Notes: generated by a model from the sequence alone, not told the origin. Positions 14,722 to 23,544 are shown, counted from the stretch's first letter. The stretch: DNA of 24,220 nt from Saprospiraceae bacterium UBA2365 (GCA_002344345.1 DDTL01000196.1:216-24435); one strand, 5' to 3'. Translations and numbers: made by a program.

Positions 14722-17472
14722 CTAGATTTTAACCCATCTTTTTATTGCAGTTCCATTGTCCGTTTTGAGTAAAGCAATATAGACACCTGGTGGAAAATCT
14801 TGTATTTCAAATTTTTTATTGTGAAATCCTGCATTTTTATCTTTTTCCTGGCTGTTCAAAAGCACTTTTCCAGAAACATCCATTAAAATTATCTGTAAAT
14901 CACCCGCTGAACTTAGTACATACCTTATTTCGAGTTCGTTATTTGCAGGATTGGGCGCAATGACCAAAGACAGGTTCTTATCATGATCCGTGATTTGGTT
15001 TGAAGATATAATCTGATCATACTTTATTTTGGCTAATTCAGTTTTTTGAACCAGCTCCTGTTCATTGCTTCCGGCAACGATTGTGAATGCCAAACGGACC
15101 GAATCTCCGGGTGAAAGATCCAAAGGTCCAACCGCATTTATTATCGCCCAGTCATCGTTTTTTCCGGGAATGTAATCATCGGAAGCGCCTGATATATAGT
15201 TGTATTTTGCAGCTTCTTTGAATTTTTGCTGAGGGTCCGAAACAGCGATCAATGAGATTGTTTCTTCCGGGTCAAGTGCGCTGATGCCGACATGAATGCC
15301 GTTCTTCTGATAGATCAACTGACTGGATAAGTTTTTTCCAACCTGATTATTGAGATGATAATCAATGTCAAAATCCAGGATAATGCCTGCATAAAAATCA
15401 CTCAAACCGTTCATTCCTTTGTTTTTCAAAATATATTCCATCAAGACATATTCATCATCCGGTGCAGTTTTAAAACTATGGGTTGTTTGTTCAATTTCTA
15501 TCCCGGTTGAGGCAGGATGTCCGCTGTCATCATAAAACCATTTTACCATTTGGTCCTTAGGTGAGTTTTTGAAAACATTTTTTTCATTGTTTTCAGCTAT
15601 AAGGTCAGCAGCACCGGTAACTATATCATTATCCGCAACAAAATCAACCTGAGTTCCCATGATAAAACTACCAGAATAAAGCAGGTTCTCACCATTTGCC
15701 GGATAAATCAGTCCGTTTCCCTGTCCGTTTGGATGGTCAAATCCAAGAGAACCATTGTTGAAAACAGAGAAGATCATTTTTCCATTGTTATGGTTGACAA
15801 AACTTTGGTTCAGGATCATTTCCTTCAAAACCCAATTGTTTTTATCCAGAGAGATTGACAAGGGTTCTTCTGCGGAATTGAACTTATATTGTTGATAAAT
15901 TTCGCTGTTTTGGATGACATGTAATGTTTCACCCGAAGCAGTCACAATGTGGATATCCAAGGGCATTGAGAACAATTGTCCTGACTGCAATTGAAATATT
16001 TCGATGGAAATCAGGTATTGTCCGTTTTCTTCAGTATATGACCAGTTATAAGCATAGACAGGGAAGCCTTCTCCGTAGATCCATTGAGAAAAAAATGGTG
16101 TCAGATCCAGACCACTGATGGTTTCGCATACATCCTGAAAATTTGAGGTAGTTGCCACCCCGTATTTTTTGGGTCCATCACCGTAGGCTTTCAGAATACG
16201 GAAGAAATTTTCTGTGCCAACTAAATGTCTGAGCATGTGTAAAACCCAGGCGGCTTTCCTGTAGCTCAATCCTGCATCAAAGATCCTTCCTGAAAATGTG
16301 AGTTCGGGCACATAAATCGTGCCTTCACCAAAATATTGTTTGGCCTTCATGTTTTCATGATAAGCCAATGTACCATATTTATATTCAGCCCAAAGCGCTT
16401 CAGCATAAGTTGCGAAACCTTCATTGAGCCATATATGGTGATAATCCTTGCACGTGATCATGTCGCCCCACCATTGATGCGCAAGTTCATGTGCGATCAG
16501 AGATTCATAAGGGCCTAATAATGAAGTGAGTGTCTGATGTTCCATTCCTCCGTTGAAAGGACATTCTGCGTGTCCGTATTTTTCTTTTGCGAAAGGATAT
16601 TCTCCAAACATGGAAGCAAAAACAGACAACATTTCGGTCGTGATCTCGTATTTTGATTTCTCTGAGTCAAAATGATCCCGGTATATATAATGGACCACAT
16701 CCATCGAATCTGTTTCCCCGTTATAATATTGTTGTTTGTGGATGAGATAATCATGAGCAGCGATTGATATCAAATACGATGCAATGGGATAGGATACTTT
16801 CCAGACATACTCGGTATGATCACCGTATTCATTTTGTTCGATGAGTGTACCATTTGAACCCACAACCAGGTCTTTGGGCACAGTGATGGCTATCCTTGCA
16901 GAGTCAGCTTTATCCTCAGGATAGTTCTTGTTTGGCCACCATGACTTGGCCCCAAACGGCTGGCTTAGGGTCCAGATCAGCGGTTTTCCTGCCCGCGTAC
17001 CGAAATTAAAAGCCCCTGTTGCCGGAGTTCCGTTATAATGTACGCGAAGGTTCAGCAGATCTCCGCTTTTTGAAAAATGATTTAATTGAATAAAAATGAG
17101 GTTGGAAGTATGATTAAAACCAAGACTCTCGTTTTCAGAAGTGATTTTGGTAACGTGAAAGTTTGACGTCAGATCAAGCACGATTTGTTTTGTTGAATCT
17201 GCAATGATCACCACATCAATGCCAACTTCTCCGGCAATGGTTTTTGCCGTTGGGTTGACACTGAGATTGAGATCATAGTACACTACACTATAATCTTCCT
17301 GTTGAGGATGAGGATTATCTCTCAGGCCGGATTCCTTTTCCATTAATCTGGTTTTTGCTTGAGCGCACCATTCAACGGGATCAGGTTGAGCAATAATGAC
17401 TTGGTATTCAAAGAAAATAAGGATCAGCAAACCAAGCTGCCATCGAAAGGAGGTTATGAGTGAAATCATCAT
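14722..17472 (-). CDS. Secreted M1 family aminopeptidase with T9SS sorting domain
   Basis: A zinc aminopeptidase sent to the cell surface or medium to digest peptides. Residues 1-28 are a signal peptide (cleavage near IIAQ). Residues about 57-240 are the M1 N-terminal beta domain. The catalytic domain has GGMEHQ (308-313, the exopeptidase GAMEN equivalent with His for Asn), H328-E329-L-A-H332, third ligand E351 in WLNEGFATYAE, and proton-donor Tyr404 in SYRKAAWVLHML. Residues about 565-835 form a beta-rich domain (GSLGFDHPNGQGNGLIY onward) of unknown role. Residues about 835-916 are a type A sorting domain (IAPNPANNELEIRY ... GKVLLNS ... PGVYIALLKT ... KRWVKI). It ends one base from rodA and is divergent from the beta-helix gene. 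Confidence 0.95.
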   Translation of the reverse strand: MMISLITSFRWQLGLLILIFFEYQVIIAQPDPVEWCAQAKTRLMEKESGLRDNPHPQQEDYSVVYYDLNLSVNPTAKTIAGEVGIDVVIIADSTKQIVLDLTSNFHVTKITSENESLGFNHTSNLIFIQLNHFSKSGDLLNLRVHYNGTPATGAFNFGTRAGKPLIWTLSQPFGAKSWWPNKNYPEDKADSARIAITVPKDLVVGSNGTLIEQNEYGDHTEYVWKVSYPIASYLISIAAHDYLIHKQQYYNGETDSMDVVHYIYRDHFDSEKSKYEITTEMLSVFASMFGEYPFAKEKYGHAECPFNGGMEHQTLTSLLGPYESLIAHELAHQWWGDMITCKDYHHIWLNEGFATYAEALWAEYKYGTLAYHENMKAKQYFGEGTIYVPELTFSGRIFDAGLSYRKAAWVLHMLRHLVGTENFFRILKAYGDGPKKYGVATTSNFQDVCETISGLDLTPFFSQWIYGEGFPVYAYNWSYTEENGQYLISIEIFQLQSGQLFSMPLDIHIVTASGETLHVIQNSEIYQQYKFNSAEEPLSISLDKNNWVLKEMILNQSFVNHNNGKMIFSVFNNGSLGFDHPNGQGNGLIYPANGENLLYSGSFIMGTQVDFVADNDIVTGAADLIAENNEKNVFKNSPKDQMVKWFYDDSGHPASTGIEIEQTTHSFKTAPDDEYVLMEYILKNKGMNGLSDFYAGIILDFDIDYHLNNQVGKNLSSQLIYQKNGIHVGISALDPEETISLIAVSDPQQKFKEAAKYNYISGASDDYIPGKNDDWAIINAVGPLDLSPGDSVRLAFTIVAGSNEQELVQKTELAKIKYDQIISSNQITDHDKNLSLVIAPNPANNELEIRYVLSSAGDLQIILMDVSGKVLLNSQEKDKNAGFHNKKFEIQDFPPGVYIALLKTDNGTAIKRWVKI

Positions 17473-17576
17473 TCTGTATTTTTTTTACCAGACAATCATG
17501 CATTTTCCGAAAACTTCAGAGTAAAATTACTTTAAATAACAATTTCAGGCAAGGTATTTGAAGCAGATATTGTTAT
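17473..17576. promoter_or_regulatory. Shared divergent upstream region of two T9SS cargo genes
   Basis: Only 104 bases separate the starts of the minus-strand M1 aminopeptidase and the plus-strand beta-helix protein, so both promoters must lie here or overlap. The minus strand has TAATTTTA, one base off TAnnTTTG, with a TTG about 20 bases upstream. No consensus box was found on the plus strand. Shared regulation is possible but unproven. Confidence 0.35.
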
Positions 17577-20500
17577 ATGATCATGACCGAGATGTATAGA
17601 AAATTCAAAAACATACTAATGTCTGGCATTGTGATGATGCTATGTCTTCATTATCTGCAGCCTGCAAATGCCGGTATTGTTGAAAATGCTCTTAAGTATT
17701 TTCCAGGAGAATTATTTGACACCCTGTATGTTGAAAATAATCTGGATGAAGGAGAAGGCAGTTTTCGGCAAGCCATCCAAAATTCAAATGAACAACAGGA
17801 GGGAATTAATGTCGTTATCATCAGGCTGGTGCAGGATTCCGATTCAGTTTTAATGGTAAAAAGTCCATTGCCGCCACTGGAATCCAACATCACGATTTCA
17901 ATATCGGATCCAAACAGGAAATTCATTATTGCCGGAGACAGTTTAACGAATTCTTCAGATCATGGTCTCAGGATCATGGCAGACAGTGTTCAAATTACTG
18001 GTTTGCAGATCAGGAATTTTCCCGGTTATGGCGTGTTGAGTTTGTCAAGTAATAAAAACATTATTATTGGTGATAATATCATTGAACTTAATGGCCGGAT
18101 GAATGAATTTGGGGATGGAATTTTTATACAACATGCAGATTCTATAATCATCCGTAACAATTTAATCCGGAGTAATCAGCAAGCAGGTATTGAACTCAAG
18201 AATTGTAGAAATGTTCGTATGCTCGCAAATGAAATTACTGGTAATCAGGGTGATGGTATCAATTTATTCCTTTGTGACACAGTCATGATCGGAGACACTT
18301 GTTTCGATTGTGGCAATCTGATCCATTCAAATGTTCTTTCCGGGATCAGTCTGAGGGAATGTTTTGAGGACACCAGGATTTATAATAACATTGTTGGGCT
18401 AAATTACGAAACAACCCTTGGATTTCCAAACGGACAGCACGGGTTATTGGTAAATCGATGTAAAAATGTATTCATAGGGGATCAGAACAAGGGAAATTTC
18501 TTCTCAGGGAACATGCTATGCGGTATTTCAATCATTGATTCCTCAAGCTTTATCCATATCAGGAATAATAAGATAGGCTATACGAAATTCAGCTATTTTG
18601 GGATCCCCAACCGTCAAAAAGGAATTGAAGTTCTCAATTCTTTGCAAGTACAAATCGGAGGATTTCAATTTGCTGAAGGTAATTTTATCGGATACAGTCC
18701 GGTGAATATTTTTGTGGGTGATGAATCTGAGCAGGTTTCTCTCTTGAACAATACATTTTTTTGTAGTCCATATGCAATATTGATAGAACCAGATTCCAAT
18801 GGTGGCCCGATAGCAGATACCGGATTTGATATTGTGCATGCGCGAATGCTTTCAGGTCAGTTTTCTCCCGGTGGTAATATTCAGATTTACCGGAAAAGGC
18901 CTGAGTGTACAACCTGTCAGGGTTCAGATTTGCTGGCATTGGTTCAGTCTGGGTTGACCGGAGAGTGGGAAGTATTACTTGACCAACCGTTACAACACGG
19001 TGATGTTGTAACCATTTTACTGACTGATTCAGCAGGAAATAGTACCGGTTTTAGTCAATGCAAACAATTTTCTTGCATACCAACCCGGAAGGTTAAAATA
19101 TTGTCAGAAGGTACTGACCGGATATGTGAGGGTGATGAACTCATATTATCCACTGACCTTGGTATGCTTCACCAATGGAGCACCGGCGAAAACACATCAC
19201 AGATAAAAATTGATACAGGAGGTTGGTTCAGTGTAAGTGTAATAGATCCCAAAGGCTGTAGTACTTCCGATAGTATATTCATACAAATTTTTCCAAGACC
19301 GGAATTGACCATGTACCCATCGGATTCAGCTTATTTTTGCGAGGAATCAACGATTATAAGGGCATTCGGGCAGGGCGAGTTTTTGTGGAATACGGGAGTT
19401 TCAGGTCCTGTTTTGGAAATTTCCAATGAAGGCACTTATTGTGTCAGCCTTACAAATCAATTTCAATGTATTTCAACTGCCTGCGTGTATATGATGAAAG
19501 GAGCTCCGGTTGAAGCCGATCTCTTGTTTTTAGGTAATCCGGTTTTTTGCGAAGGTGATTCAGTCATTTTAATAGCTACTGGTGGAACCAGCTTCAGTTG
19601 GAGTACCGGAATTCAGGATACAAGCAGGATCACTGTTTATGAAGCCGGTTTGTATCAGGTAACCGTTTCCAATGATAATGGTTGTATGGATGTTGTCAGC
19701 CAGAATGTGGAGACATTGCCAGGGGTCATAGCTTCAATTGATCAGCCTGAATATGTTGAAATCTGTTACGGAGATACCATTACGCTGACGGCGAGCGGAG
19801 GAAGTCAATATTTATGGAATAATGGTTCAACAAGTAATCAGATCAGGGTACACAAATTGGGTGTTTTTGATGTTCGGGTGACGAATGAATATGGTTGTTC
19901 TGATAAAGCGAGCTGCATTGTTTCCATACTTCCTTCCTTTCAGGCAGCGCTGACAACTGATGTATTTGAACTTTGTAAAGGAGATACCATATTGGTACAA
20001 ACCCAGGGTTCAGATCTGGATTCATTGGTTTGGTCCCACGGGCAGAAAGGTCGTTTAGTTAGTTTCGATTCTACAGGAATGTATTCGGTTAAATTTTTTA
20101 AATACGGATGTTCTATTGAGCAAAACTTTTTTGTTTATGTTAAACAATATCCCGTTGTCGACTCAATTTCTGGTCCTGAATGGGTTGAACCCGGGGCTTT
20201 TGCTGAATACGAACCGGTGCCCAAAAGAGACAGCTCTGTTTATTATTGGCGAATAACCGGAGGTAGAATAATTGATGAGTCAAAGCCCGGTTGGGCATTG
20301 GTGGAATGGTTTGGAGAACCGAATGCTTTTATTTGTGTGTCTGAATTGGCTGAAAACGGGTGTTTGGGAGAAGAAAAGTGCCTTGCTGTTCAAATCATCT
20401 CAGATTCAAAACAAATCGGGCATCAGGAATGGATAAAATTTTATCCGAACCCGGCAAAAAAAATTGTTTTTGTGGAGATTTCTGAAGAAATGGTTTCGAA

Positions 20501-20681
20501 GAACTTACAAATTAGATTTTTTAACCCGGAGGGGAAAATGATACGCAACTTTCAACGTGACAATACCGGAAAACATTTTTCAATTGACATTTCAGATCTG
20601 GTCCCCGGATTGTATCAACTTCAGATCTCAGCTGGAGAAGTATGGGAGAAGTGGGACAAACTGGTCATTTTGGCAGAGTAA
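17577..20681 (+). CDS. Secreted beta-helix and Ig-like repeat protein with T9SS sorting domain
   Basis: A 1034-residue surface or released protein of unknown role, probably adhesive or glycan-binding. Order: signal peptide (to about residue 32); a GEGSFRQAIQNSN segment (59-71) typical of Bacteroidota parallel beta-helix proteins; a right-handed beta-helix at about 100-400 with repeated NNxI/GI-type turns; a linker domain (410-500); five modules of about 70 residues at about 505-856, each with a W(S/N)xG core (534, 604, 675, 747, 819) and a conserved early Cys and late GC (517/561, 588/631, 658/703, 730/774, 800/845) that could form a disulfide; a PKD-like domain (862-940); and a type A sorting domain (950-1034, FYPNPAKKIVFVEIS to the C-terminus). 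Met1, Met3 or Met6 may be the start. No catalytic motif of a pectate lyase was recognised. Confidence 0.9.
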   Translation: MIMTEMYRKFKNILMSGIVMMLCLHYLQPANAGIVENALKYFPGELFDTLYVENNLDEGEGSFRQAIQNSNEQQEGINVVIIRLVQDSDSVLMVKSPLPPLESNITISISDPNRKFIIAGDSLTNSSDHGLRIMADSVQITGLQIRNFPGYGVLSLSSNKNIIIGDNIIELNGRMNEFGDGIFIQHADSIIIRNNLIRSNQQAGIELKNCRNVRMLANEITGNQGDGINLFLCDTVMIGDTCFDCGNLIHSNVLSGISLRECFEDTRIYNNIVGLNYETTLGFPNGQHGLLVNRCKNVFIGDQNKGNFFSGNMLCGISIIDSSSFIHIRNNKIGYTKFSYFGIPNRQKGIEVLNSLQVQIGGFQFAEGNFIGYSPVNIFVGDESEQVSLLNNTFFCSPYAILIEPDSNGGPIADTGFDIVHARMLSGQFSPGGNIQIYRKRPECTTCQGSDLLALVQSGLTGEWEVLLDQPLQHGDVVTILLTDSAGNSTGFSQCKQFSCIPTRKVKILSEGTDRICEGDELILSTDLGMLHQWSTGENTSQIKIDTGGWFSVSVIDPKGCSTSDSIFIQIFPRPELTMYPSDSAYFCEESTIIRAFGQGEFLWNTGVSGPVLEISNEGTYCVSLTNQFQCISTACVYMMKGAPVEADLLFLGNPVFCEGDSVILIATGGTSFSWSTGIQDTSRITVYEAGLYQVTVSNDNGCMDVVSQNVETLPGVIASIDQPEYVEICYGDTITLTASGGSQYLWNNGSTSNQIRVHKLGVFDVRVTNEYGCSDKASCIVSILPSFQAALTTDVFELCKGDTILVQTQGSDLDSLVWSHGQKGRLVSFDSTGMYSVKFFKYGCSIEQNFFVYVKQYPVVDSISGPEWVEPGAFAEYEPVPKRDSSVYYWRITGGRIIDESKPGWALVEWFGEPNAFICVSELAENGCLGEEKCLAVQIISDSKQIGHQEWIKFYPNPAKKIVFVEISEEMVSKNLQIRFFNPEGKMIRNFQRDNTGKHFSIDISDLVPGLYQLQISAGEVWEKWDKLVILAE

Positions 20682-20843
20682 TAAGTACGTTTAATATTGA
20701 CATCCGGTGTTGTTTACGTATTGGTCTAAGTCAGTTTATCAACAATACTGATTTTCATACATAAACTCCATGGCAATTAGGCATTTAACATCTATACACT
20801 CTCTTCAAAGCTAAACTATTCATTCAATGTACTTTTGAAATGG

Positions 20844-20866
20844 AATAAAATCATTTTATTTTTTTT
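20844..20866 (+). terminator. Weak A/T-only hairpin after the beta-helix gene
   Basis: AATAAAAT and ATTTTATT flank a single C and run into T7. The stem is only A-T pairs and lies about 160 bases past the stop, so it is a weak candidate. Confidence 0.25.
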
Positions 20867-20891
20867 CTGTATCTCAATCAATTCCCGTTCA

Positions 20892-20929
20892 TTGCATTTA
20901 TTGGAAAAACATATATTTGCTTATTTTTG
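20892..20929 (+). promoter_or_regulatory. Tandem promoters before the HMA-racemase operon
   Basis: Two overlapping matches to the Bacteroidota promoter form are present: TTG 20892-20894, 17 bases, TATATTTG 20912-20919; and TTG 20901-20903, 18 bases, TATTTTTG 20922-20929. The second repeats the TTGG/TATTTTTG pair of the secA promoter. Starts near 20925-20935 would give a leader of about 215 bases before the HMA gene. Confidence 0.6.
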
Positions 20930-20931
20930 TT

Positions 20932-21108
20932 ATGAACTATAAAAATAGTTTCAAACAGGTGTTAGTGAAAATAAGGAATCGGGTTGTGGATACGATATCA
21001 GTTTTGTACTTTTTATCTGCCTGGAATTTCATTAAAATTTGCATTTTTAAACATAAGCAGGAAAAGAAATTTCCTCAAATCAATGATCAATCTTTTGCTT
21101 TGCAATAA
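20932..21108 (+). CDS. Possible small membrane protein or leader ORF
   Basis: A 58-residue ORF directly after the tandem promoters and ending 38 bases before the HMA gene. It has a basic N-terminal part, one hydrophobic stretch (TISVLYFLSAWNFIKICIF, about residues 21-39), then a basic tail, so it could be a single-pass membrane protein or a leader peptide. If transcription starts from the upstream promoter the ATG would be only 6-8 bases from the mRNA start; from the downstream promoter it would be lost. No family recognised; it may simply be untranslated leader. Confidence 0.3.
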   Translation: MNYKNSFKQVLVKIRNRVVDTISVLYFLSAWNFIKICIFKHKQEKKFPQINDQSFALQ

Positions 21109-21146
21109 GATTTCACCTAACCGAAAGAAAACATAAAAACACACAT

Positions 21147-21503
21147 ATGAAAATGGCAAAATTGTTAAAAACTTTAGGTCTTTTATTTGTAGTCTTTGTA
21201 AGCGTAAATCTGGTCTCGCCCGTAATAAGTTTATCTCAGACAGCAAAAAAAACTGAAACCAAAAAGGCGGGAAAATCGAGCATCAAATCAGTTGAACTGG
21301 CGGTATCCGGCATGACTTGTCAGAAAGGTTGCGCGGATGGGATCGACAAAAAACTGAGGAAAACAGCCGGGATCAGGGAAAGTAAAACAGTTCAAAAAAC
21401 CGGGACCAGCAAAATAATCTTTGATGCATCTGTTATTTCAGTGAAGGAAATCATCAAAATTATTGAAGACAGGGGATACAAAGCAAAAATAGCCACATCC
21501 TGA
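21147..21503 (+). CDS. Exported heavy-metal-associated (HMA) domain protein
   Basis: A 118-residue protein with a signal peptide or anchor (hydrophobic core about 9-27, possible cleavage after SLSQ around residue 31), a Lys/Thr-rich linker, and one HMA ferredoxin-like domain (48-118). The metal loop is GMTC-QKG-C (55-62): Cys58 and Cys62 are three residues apart instead of the usual two (CxxC), as I recall for many exported Bacteroidota HMA proteins. The rest fits the fold (GIDKKLRKTAGIRESKT, then IIKIIEDRGYKAKI). Likely binds Cu+ or another soft metal in the periplasm. It lies 20 bases before the racemase-like gene, so the two are probably co-transcribed. Confidence 0.88.
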   Translation: MKMAKLLKTLGLLFVVFVSVNLVSPVISLSQTAKKTETKKAGKSSIKSVELAVSGMTCQKGCADGIDKKLRKTAGIRESKTVQKTGTSKIIFDASVISVKEIIKIIEDRGYKAKIATS

Positions 21504-21523
21504 TCACGAAATTTTGCTCCAAA

Positions 21524-23017
21524 ATGATCCGGTTGGAGAAACTCAGGCGTGTATGGCTGTTTTTAATGGTGACAGGCTGTTGTTTGTACACCATGCAAGG
21601 GCAGGATATGTTTTCTGCGATGAAAGACACATCCGGTTTTTATTTTGTCGATTTCAAAAATTATCCCATAAATGATCATAGTCTGGCGTTAGGCGTTTTT
21701 GATTCAGGAACAGGAGGTCTGACAGTTTTGGATGCGATCATCCGGTTTGACAAGTATCAGAATTACAGTGTAGAACCCGTGCCGGATTGTTTACCCGATT
21801 TTGGCAGGGAACATTTCATCTACCTGGCAGACCAGGCCAATATGCCATATGGCAATTATGCAGGAACAGGTAAGACAGATCTTTTGGTCGAGCATATTTT
21901 CAAGGATGTACAATTTTTGTTATCAGACAAATATTATATTTCCAACAAAACCGGAAGCTACATGTCAGGGAAGCCGCGTGTTAAAGCCATTGTCATCGCT
22001 TGCAATACAGCCACTGCTTATGGTCAGAAAAAAATTACGGATTATTTTGAACAAATTGGTTTTCCAATGAAGGTGATCGGCGTCATTGATGCCGGATCCA
22101 GGGCTGCACTCCAAAAATTCTCAAAGGATGAGGAAGGAAGTATTGCCGTTTTTGCTACAGCGGGAACCGTTGCTTCCGGAGGTTATGAAAGGTCGCTCAA
22201 AAGTTTGATGGAAGCACAATCGTACACTGGCACCATTCAGATATTCAGTCAAGGCGGAACAGGTCTTGCAGAAGCGATCGATGAAGATATAAATTATATT
22301 GACAGGAAGGCAGACAGGCCAAGAGACATTTATAAAGGACCTGATGTTGATTACAGTTCTTCAGGCATAGAAAAACAATTTTTGGAAATTTATAATTTTG
22401 ATTTCAGTAGCCAAAAGATGCTTTGTGATGCAGCGGACCCGGAACAATGCAGCATAATTCAGATCAATGATCCGGTTAATTATCTCAGGTTTCATCTGGT
22501 AAGCCTGATGGAGAAAATCAGGGCTTTTCCCGGTTCAAAACCACTCAAAACAATCATTTTGGGGTGTACGCATTACCCTTACCTTATTTTAGAGATGGAG
22601 CATATTCTCAATGAATTGCGAAATTATCAGGAAAATGGTGAATTCAGGTACAGGCATTTAATGGCTGAAAAAATTCATTTGATCGATCCCGCATTTAATA
22701 CAGCGGATGAGTTGTACCGATATTTATATGAAACAAAGTCGATCAACAGACATGGAAACATGCTGAATAATAGTGAATTCTATATCAGTTTGCCTAATCT
22801 TGCCAATCCCGGGGTGATCACTGATCCTGAAGGCAGGTTCACATATGAATACAAATATGGCAGGAACGCTGGTGAAATTCAGGAATATGTCCGTGTTGTG
22901 CCATTTGTCAATGAAAACATTTTGATGGATGTCAAAAACAGACTTCGGAAGCAGATTCCAGTCACCTGGCAACTAATTGAAGCTTTTCATGGAAATGTTA
23001 GGATAGCTGAAAAGTGA
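21524..23017 (+). CDS. Exported glutamate racemase (MurI)-like protein
   Basis: An Asp/Glu racemase superfamily member of 497 residues, against about 270 for cytoplasmic MurI. The active-site motifs are conserved: GVFDSGTGGLTVLDAI (57-72; D60, S61), FIYLADQANMPYGNY (98-112), first catalytic Cys160 in IACNTATAYG, GTVASGGYERSL (214-225), and second catalytic Cys348 with His350 in LGCTHYPYL. Unusually it has an N-terminal export signal: basic MIRLEKLRR, hydrophobic WLFLMV, then either a lipobox VTGC (Cys19) or cleavage near MQGQ (residue 27). Insertions lie at about 77-96, 133-152 and 256-340, plus a C-terminal extension beyond about 400. Cofactor-free L/D-Glu interconversion is the family reaction; the periplasmic substrate is unknown. 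It follows the HMA gene by 20 bases. Confidence 0.88.
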   Translation: MIRLEKLRRVWLFLMVTGCCLYTMQGQDMFSAMKDTSGFYFVDFKNYPINDHSLALGVFDSGTGGLTVLDAIIRFDKYQNYSVEPVPDCLPDFGREHFIYLADQANMPYGNYAGTGKTDLLVEHIFKDVQFLLSDKYYISNKTGSYMSGKPRVKAIVIACNTATAYGQKKITDYFEQIGFPMKVIGVIDAGSRAALQKFSKDEEGSIAVFATAGTVASGGYERSLKSLMEAQSYTGTIQIFSQGGTGLAEAIDEDINYIDRKADRPRDIYKGPDVDYSSSGIEKQFLEIYNFDFSSQKMLCDAADPEQCSIIQINDPVNYLRFHLVSLMEKIRAFPGSKPLKTIILGCTHYPYLILEMEHILNELRNYQENGEFRYRHLMAEKIHLIDPAFNTADELYRYLYETKSINRHGNMLNNSEFYISLPNLANPGVITDPEGRFTYEYKYGRNAGEIQEYVRVVPFVNENILMDVKNRLRKQIPVTWQLIEAFHGNVRIAEK

Positions 23018-23436
23018 ACACCAAAATGAATTAAACAGGATGAAAACCATTCAATGAACTTAATAAAGTTTAAAAGCTTCACGATTTTTTTTAAAACATT
23101 GACCCTGTTTTTTTCAGATTATGATGATTATTAAATAAATAAAAGAGATTGAATTTTTAAGTAAAAAATATTTTTCAAACGCCCTCATATTTTTCTTTTT
23201 TGAATTTAATCAAAAAGCTTATTCCAAAAAAATCAGTTACCAGTCTTTTAAACATATAGCTTTTAGATAATGTAAAAAAATGTGCTCAACACATTACGAA
23301 CTATAATAATAACAAGGCTTTCAATATATTAGAATTAATCCTTATGGTATGGTTTTTGAATTTTAATGCATGTATTTCCATGTGAAGACAAAGGAAATTA
23401 AAGCTGACGAATATTAAAAATTAAATTCCAAAACTC
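23018..23436. other. AT-rich gene-free spacer
   Basis: These 419 bases between the racemase-like gene and the 35-residue membrane protein contain only tiny chance ORFs and several T-runs. A small AACTT-AATA-AAGTT hairpin (about 23058-23071) has its T-run some 20 bases downstream, too far for a convincing terminator. No TAnnTTTG promoter was seen close to the next gene. Confidence 0.5.
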
Positions 23437-23544
23437 ATGTTACAAACGAAAGACGATAGTTTGTTACGGGATTTTCGATTTTGGCTGATCATTATCTTTT
23501 CGGGGGCATTACTCAGTTTATTACTTATTAATTACTTAAACTAG
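23437..23544 (+). CDS. 35-residue single-helix membrane protein
   Basis: The ORF begins ATG at 23437 and ends TAG at 23542-23544. It reads MLQTKDDSLLRDFRFW, then a continuous hydrophobic helix LIIIFSGALLSLLLINYL and a final Asn. The short polar, charged N-terminal part followed by one membrane span to the C-terminus is a typical small membrane protein plan. A strong intrinsic terminator starts 16 bases after the stop, which argues for a real transcript ending here. Function unknown; it may regulate or stabilise a membrane complex, or be a toxin-like peptide, but nothing in the context decides this. Confidence 0.6.
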   Translation: MLQTKDDSLLRDFRFWLIIIFSGALLSLLLINYLN

